Positions 63,147 through 64,000 of a stretch of DNA of 64,000 nucleotides are shown one piece after another. A program made the translations under genes and the position numbers. The DNA is taken from the NCBI GenBank assembly GCA_003327435.1, contig QOQV01000002.1:62001-126000 (forward strand), in the 5' to 3' direction. Within the stretch, counting starts at the first letter, position 1. Each line of letters begins with the position of its first letter. The DNA is from Ignavibacteriota bacterium. GTDB lineage: Bacteria; Bacteroidota; Ignavibacteria; UBA10030; BY39. The notes under the pieces were generated by a model. It saw only the letters and a program-made list of their open reading frames with translations. It did no database searches and was not told the DNA's origin.

Positions 63147-63175
63147 AATATAAGTATCATTGTTATTTATTTCAA
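63147..63175 (-). promoter_or_regulatory. candidate promoter of bshB1
   Basis: On the minus strand: TTGAAA (63175-63170), 17-nt spacer, TATATT (63152-63147), predicted leader of about 18 nt. It is divergent from the hydrolase promoter; both use the same pattern in a 119-nt space. Confidence 0.5.
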
Positions 63176-63188
63176 ATTTTCAATAAGA

Positions 63189-63217
63189 TTGTATTTCAAA
63201 GTTATTTTTAATATATT
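63189..63217 (+). promoter_or_regulatory. candidate promoter of the alpha/beta hydrolase gene
   Basis: TTGTAT (63189-63194), 17-nt spacer, TATATT (63212-63217), predicted start near 63224 and a leader of about 18 nt. Confidence 0.48.
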
Positions 63218-63241
63218 TTTACAGATTTAAATGTATTACAT

Positions 63242-64000
63242 ATGAGATGTGAAGAAATTGCGGTTTTAAATTCCAACGGTGAACCATTTAATATTGATTT
63301 AAGATATCACGAAAGCAATAAGTTCTTTGACTATAAAAATTTTGTTATTATTTGCCCTGGATTTATGGCATTTAAAGATTGGGGTCCTTTCCCTTATATT
63401 GGAGAAAAAATTGCTGATTTTCATTTTGCTACAATCGTAATGAATTATTCGCATAATGGTATTAATGAAAATCGATACAAGATAACAAATTTTAAAAAGT
63501 TCTTTGAAAATACAATATCAAAAGAATTAGATGATATTGAGAGTGTCTTAAGCTGGTTATATGGCAATTTTAAAAAAAGTGATAAAGATAATAAAATTAT
63601 ACTGATGGGACATTCTCGTGGAGCAGCAAATAGCATATTGATAGCTGCAAATTCAAATGTGAATGGCATAATTACTATTTCACCAATTGCTAATTATGAT
63701 CGGTGGAATGATCATCAAAAATCTTTATGGCGCTGTAAAGGTTACCTTCCACTCTCGAGTGAAAGTTCTAATTCTATTTTGAAGATTGGTATTGAATACT
63801 TAAATGATCTTGAAAATAATCGAGACAAATACGCTATCGAGTCATCCGCTGCTAAATTGAAAATTCCCTGGCTAATTATCCATGGTGAAAATGATTTAGT
63901 AGCTAAAATAGATGAAGCTGAAAAATTGTATAATTTATCAAATAAAAATTTAACAGATTTGTTTATTATACCCAATATGGGTCATCTATTAGGATATAAT
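63242..64000 (+). CDS. alpha/beta hydrolase, partial at the window end
   Basis: An open frame of 253 codons from ATG 63242 runs to the last base without a stop, so the C-terminus is missing. The fold is visible: VIICPGFMAFKDWGPFPYIG near the start, nucleophile Ser125 in GHSRGAANS, a probable acid Asp in IHGENDLVAKIDEAEKLY and His in IPNMGHLLG. It resembles the dienelactone hydrolase/S9-like family of small serine hydrolases; there is no signal peptide, so it is probably cytoplasmic. Substrate unknown. It is divergent from bshB1. Confidence 0.82.
   Translation, partial: MRCEEIAVLNSNGEPFNIDLRYHESNKFFDYKNFVIICPGFMAFKDWGPFPYIGEKIADFHFATIVMNYSHNGINENRYKITNFKKFFENTISKELDDIESVLSWLYGNFKKSDKDNKIILMGHSRGAANSILIAANSNVNGIITISPIANYDRWNDHQKSLWRCKGYLPLSSESSNSILKIGIEYLNDLENNRDKYAIESSAAKLKIPWLIIHGENDLVAKIDEAEKLYNLSNKNLTDLFIIPNMGHLLGYN

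Noticed and set aside
1-64000. CRISPR arrays, tRNA or rRNA genes, transposases and phage genes
   Set aside because: Looked for and not seen: no regularly spaced repeats, no cloverleaf with GTTCGA-type arm in intergenic DNA, no transposase or integrase motifs. Intergenic gaps are all shorter than about 140 nt.

Overview
The window looks like chromosome of an AT-rich, Gram-negative bacterium of the Bacteroidota/Ignavibacteriota (FCB) kind. ADP-heptose, TamB, Lnt, TolC and Omp85-type genes show an outer membrane. A BshB1-type deacetylase points to bacillithiol, which is common in that group. Candidate promoters read TTGnnn - 16/17 nt - TATATT, a sigma-70-like pattern rather than the TAnnTTTG box of Bacteroidia proper, so an Ignavibacteria-like lineage is my best guess; no rRNA is present to settle it. 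Genes are packed tightly: the longest stretch without a gene is about 135 bases, many starts overlap the preceding stop by 4-17 nt, and I see no tRNA, rRNA, insertion sequence, prophage or CRISPR array. Layout, left to right. (1) 1-4097, + strand: tail of an unknown gene, asparaginyl-tRNA synthetase, an ABC-2/NatAB-type exporter and a small beta-barrel-like protein. (2) 4162-16019, + strand: one cluster of fifteen membrane-protein genes, nuoJ-K-L-M followed directly by an Mrp/Mbh antiporter module in the order E-F-G-DUF4040-mbhE-B-C-D, then two more large antiporter-like subunits flanking an 83-residue membrane protein. No nuoA-I, nuoN or hydrogenase genes accompany it. (3) 16150-19812, - strand: a TRAP transporter (DctM, DctQ, DctP) with a TatT-type lipoprotein, in which DctP lacks the usual substrate-binding arginine. 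(4) 19947-24006: a 40-residue membrane protein, a protease/beta-propeller/Omp85-like fusion and an SpoU rRNA/tRNA methyltransferase. (5) 24114-37311, + strand: a long envelope-centred operon (rfaE1, rfaE2, tamB, RNase R, acylphosphatase, ispF, DedA, PAP2, lnt, threonine aldolase, thioesterase). (6) 37316-47920, + strand: the classical rimP-nusA-infB-rbfA-truB-ribF-rpsO-pnp information-processing operon plus gpmI, preceded by a leader with a terminator hairpin that may be a NusA-type attenuator. (7) 47929-54677, - strand: peptidase M28, propeller protein, peroxiredoxin, ispE and a copper ATPase. (8) 54755-62330, - strand: copper/silver efflux genes (HMA lipoprotein, a Cys/Lys-rich secreted protein, CusA, a CusB with metal-binding modules at both ends, a TolC-family CusC and a Cys/His-rich periplasmic protein). 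(9) 62394-64000: bshB1 and a divergent alpha/beta hydrolase cut by the window end. Working together: the antiporter cluster probably exchanges Na+ for H+ (alone or docked to a redox module) and could maintain the Na+ gradient that the neighbouring TRAP system would use. The 24-37 kb operon combines LPS-heptose supply, isoprenoid precursor, lipoprotein acylation and outer-membrane assembly. The copper region forms a full cytoplasm-to-exterior route: CopA moves Cu+ across the inner membrane, small Cys-rich and HMA proteins bind it, and CusCBA expels it. The strongest candidates for something undescribed are the nuoJKLM/Mbh hybrid cluster, the Cys-rich secreted protein with the double-ended CusB, the TatT-TRAP receptor with an Arg-to-Trp change, and the rimP leader attenuator.
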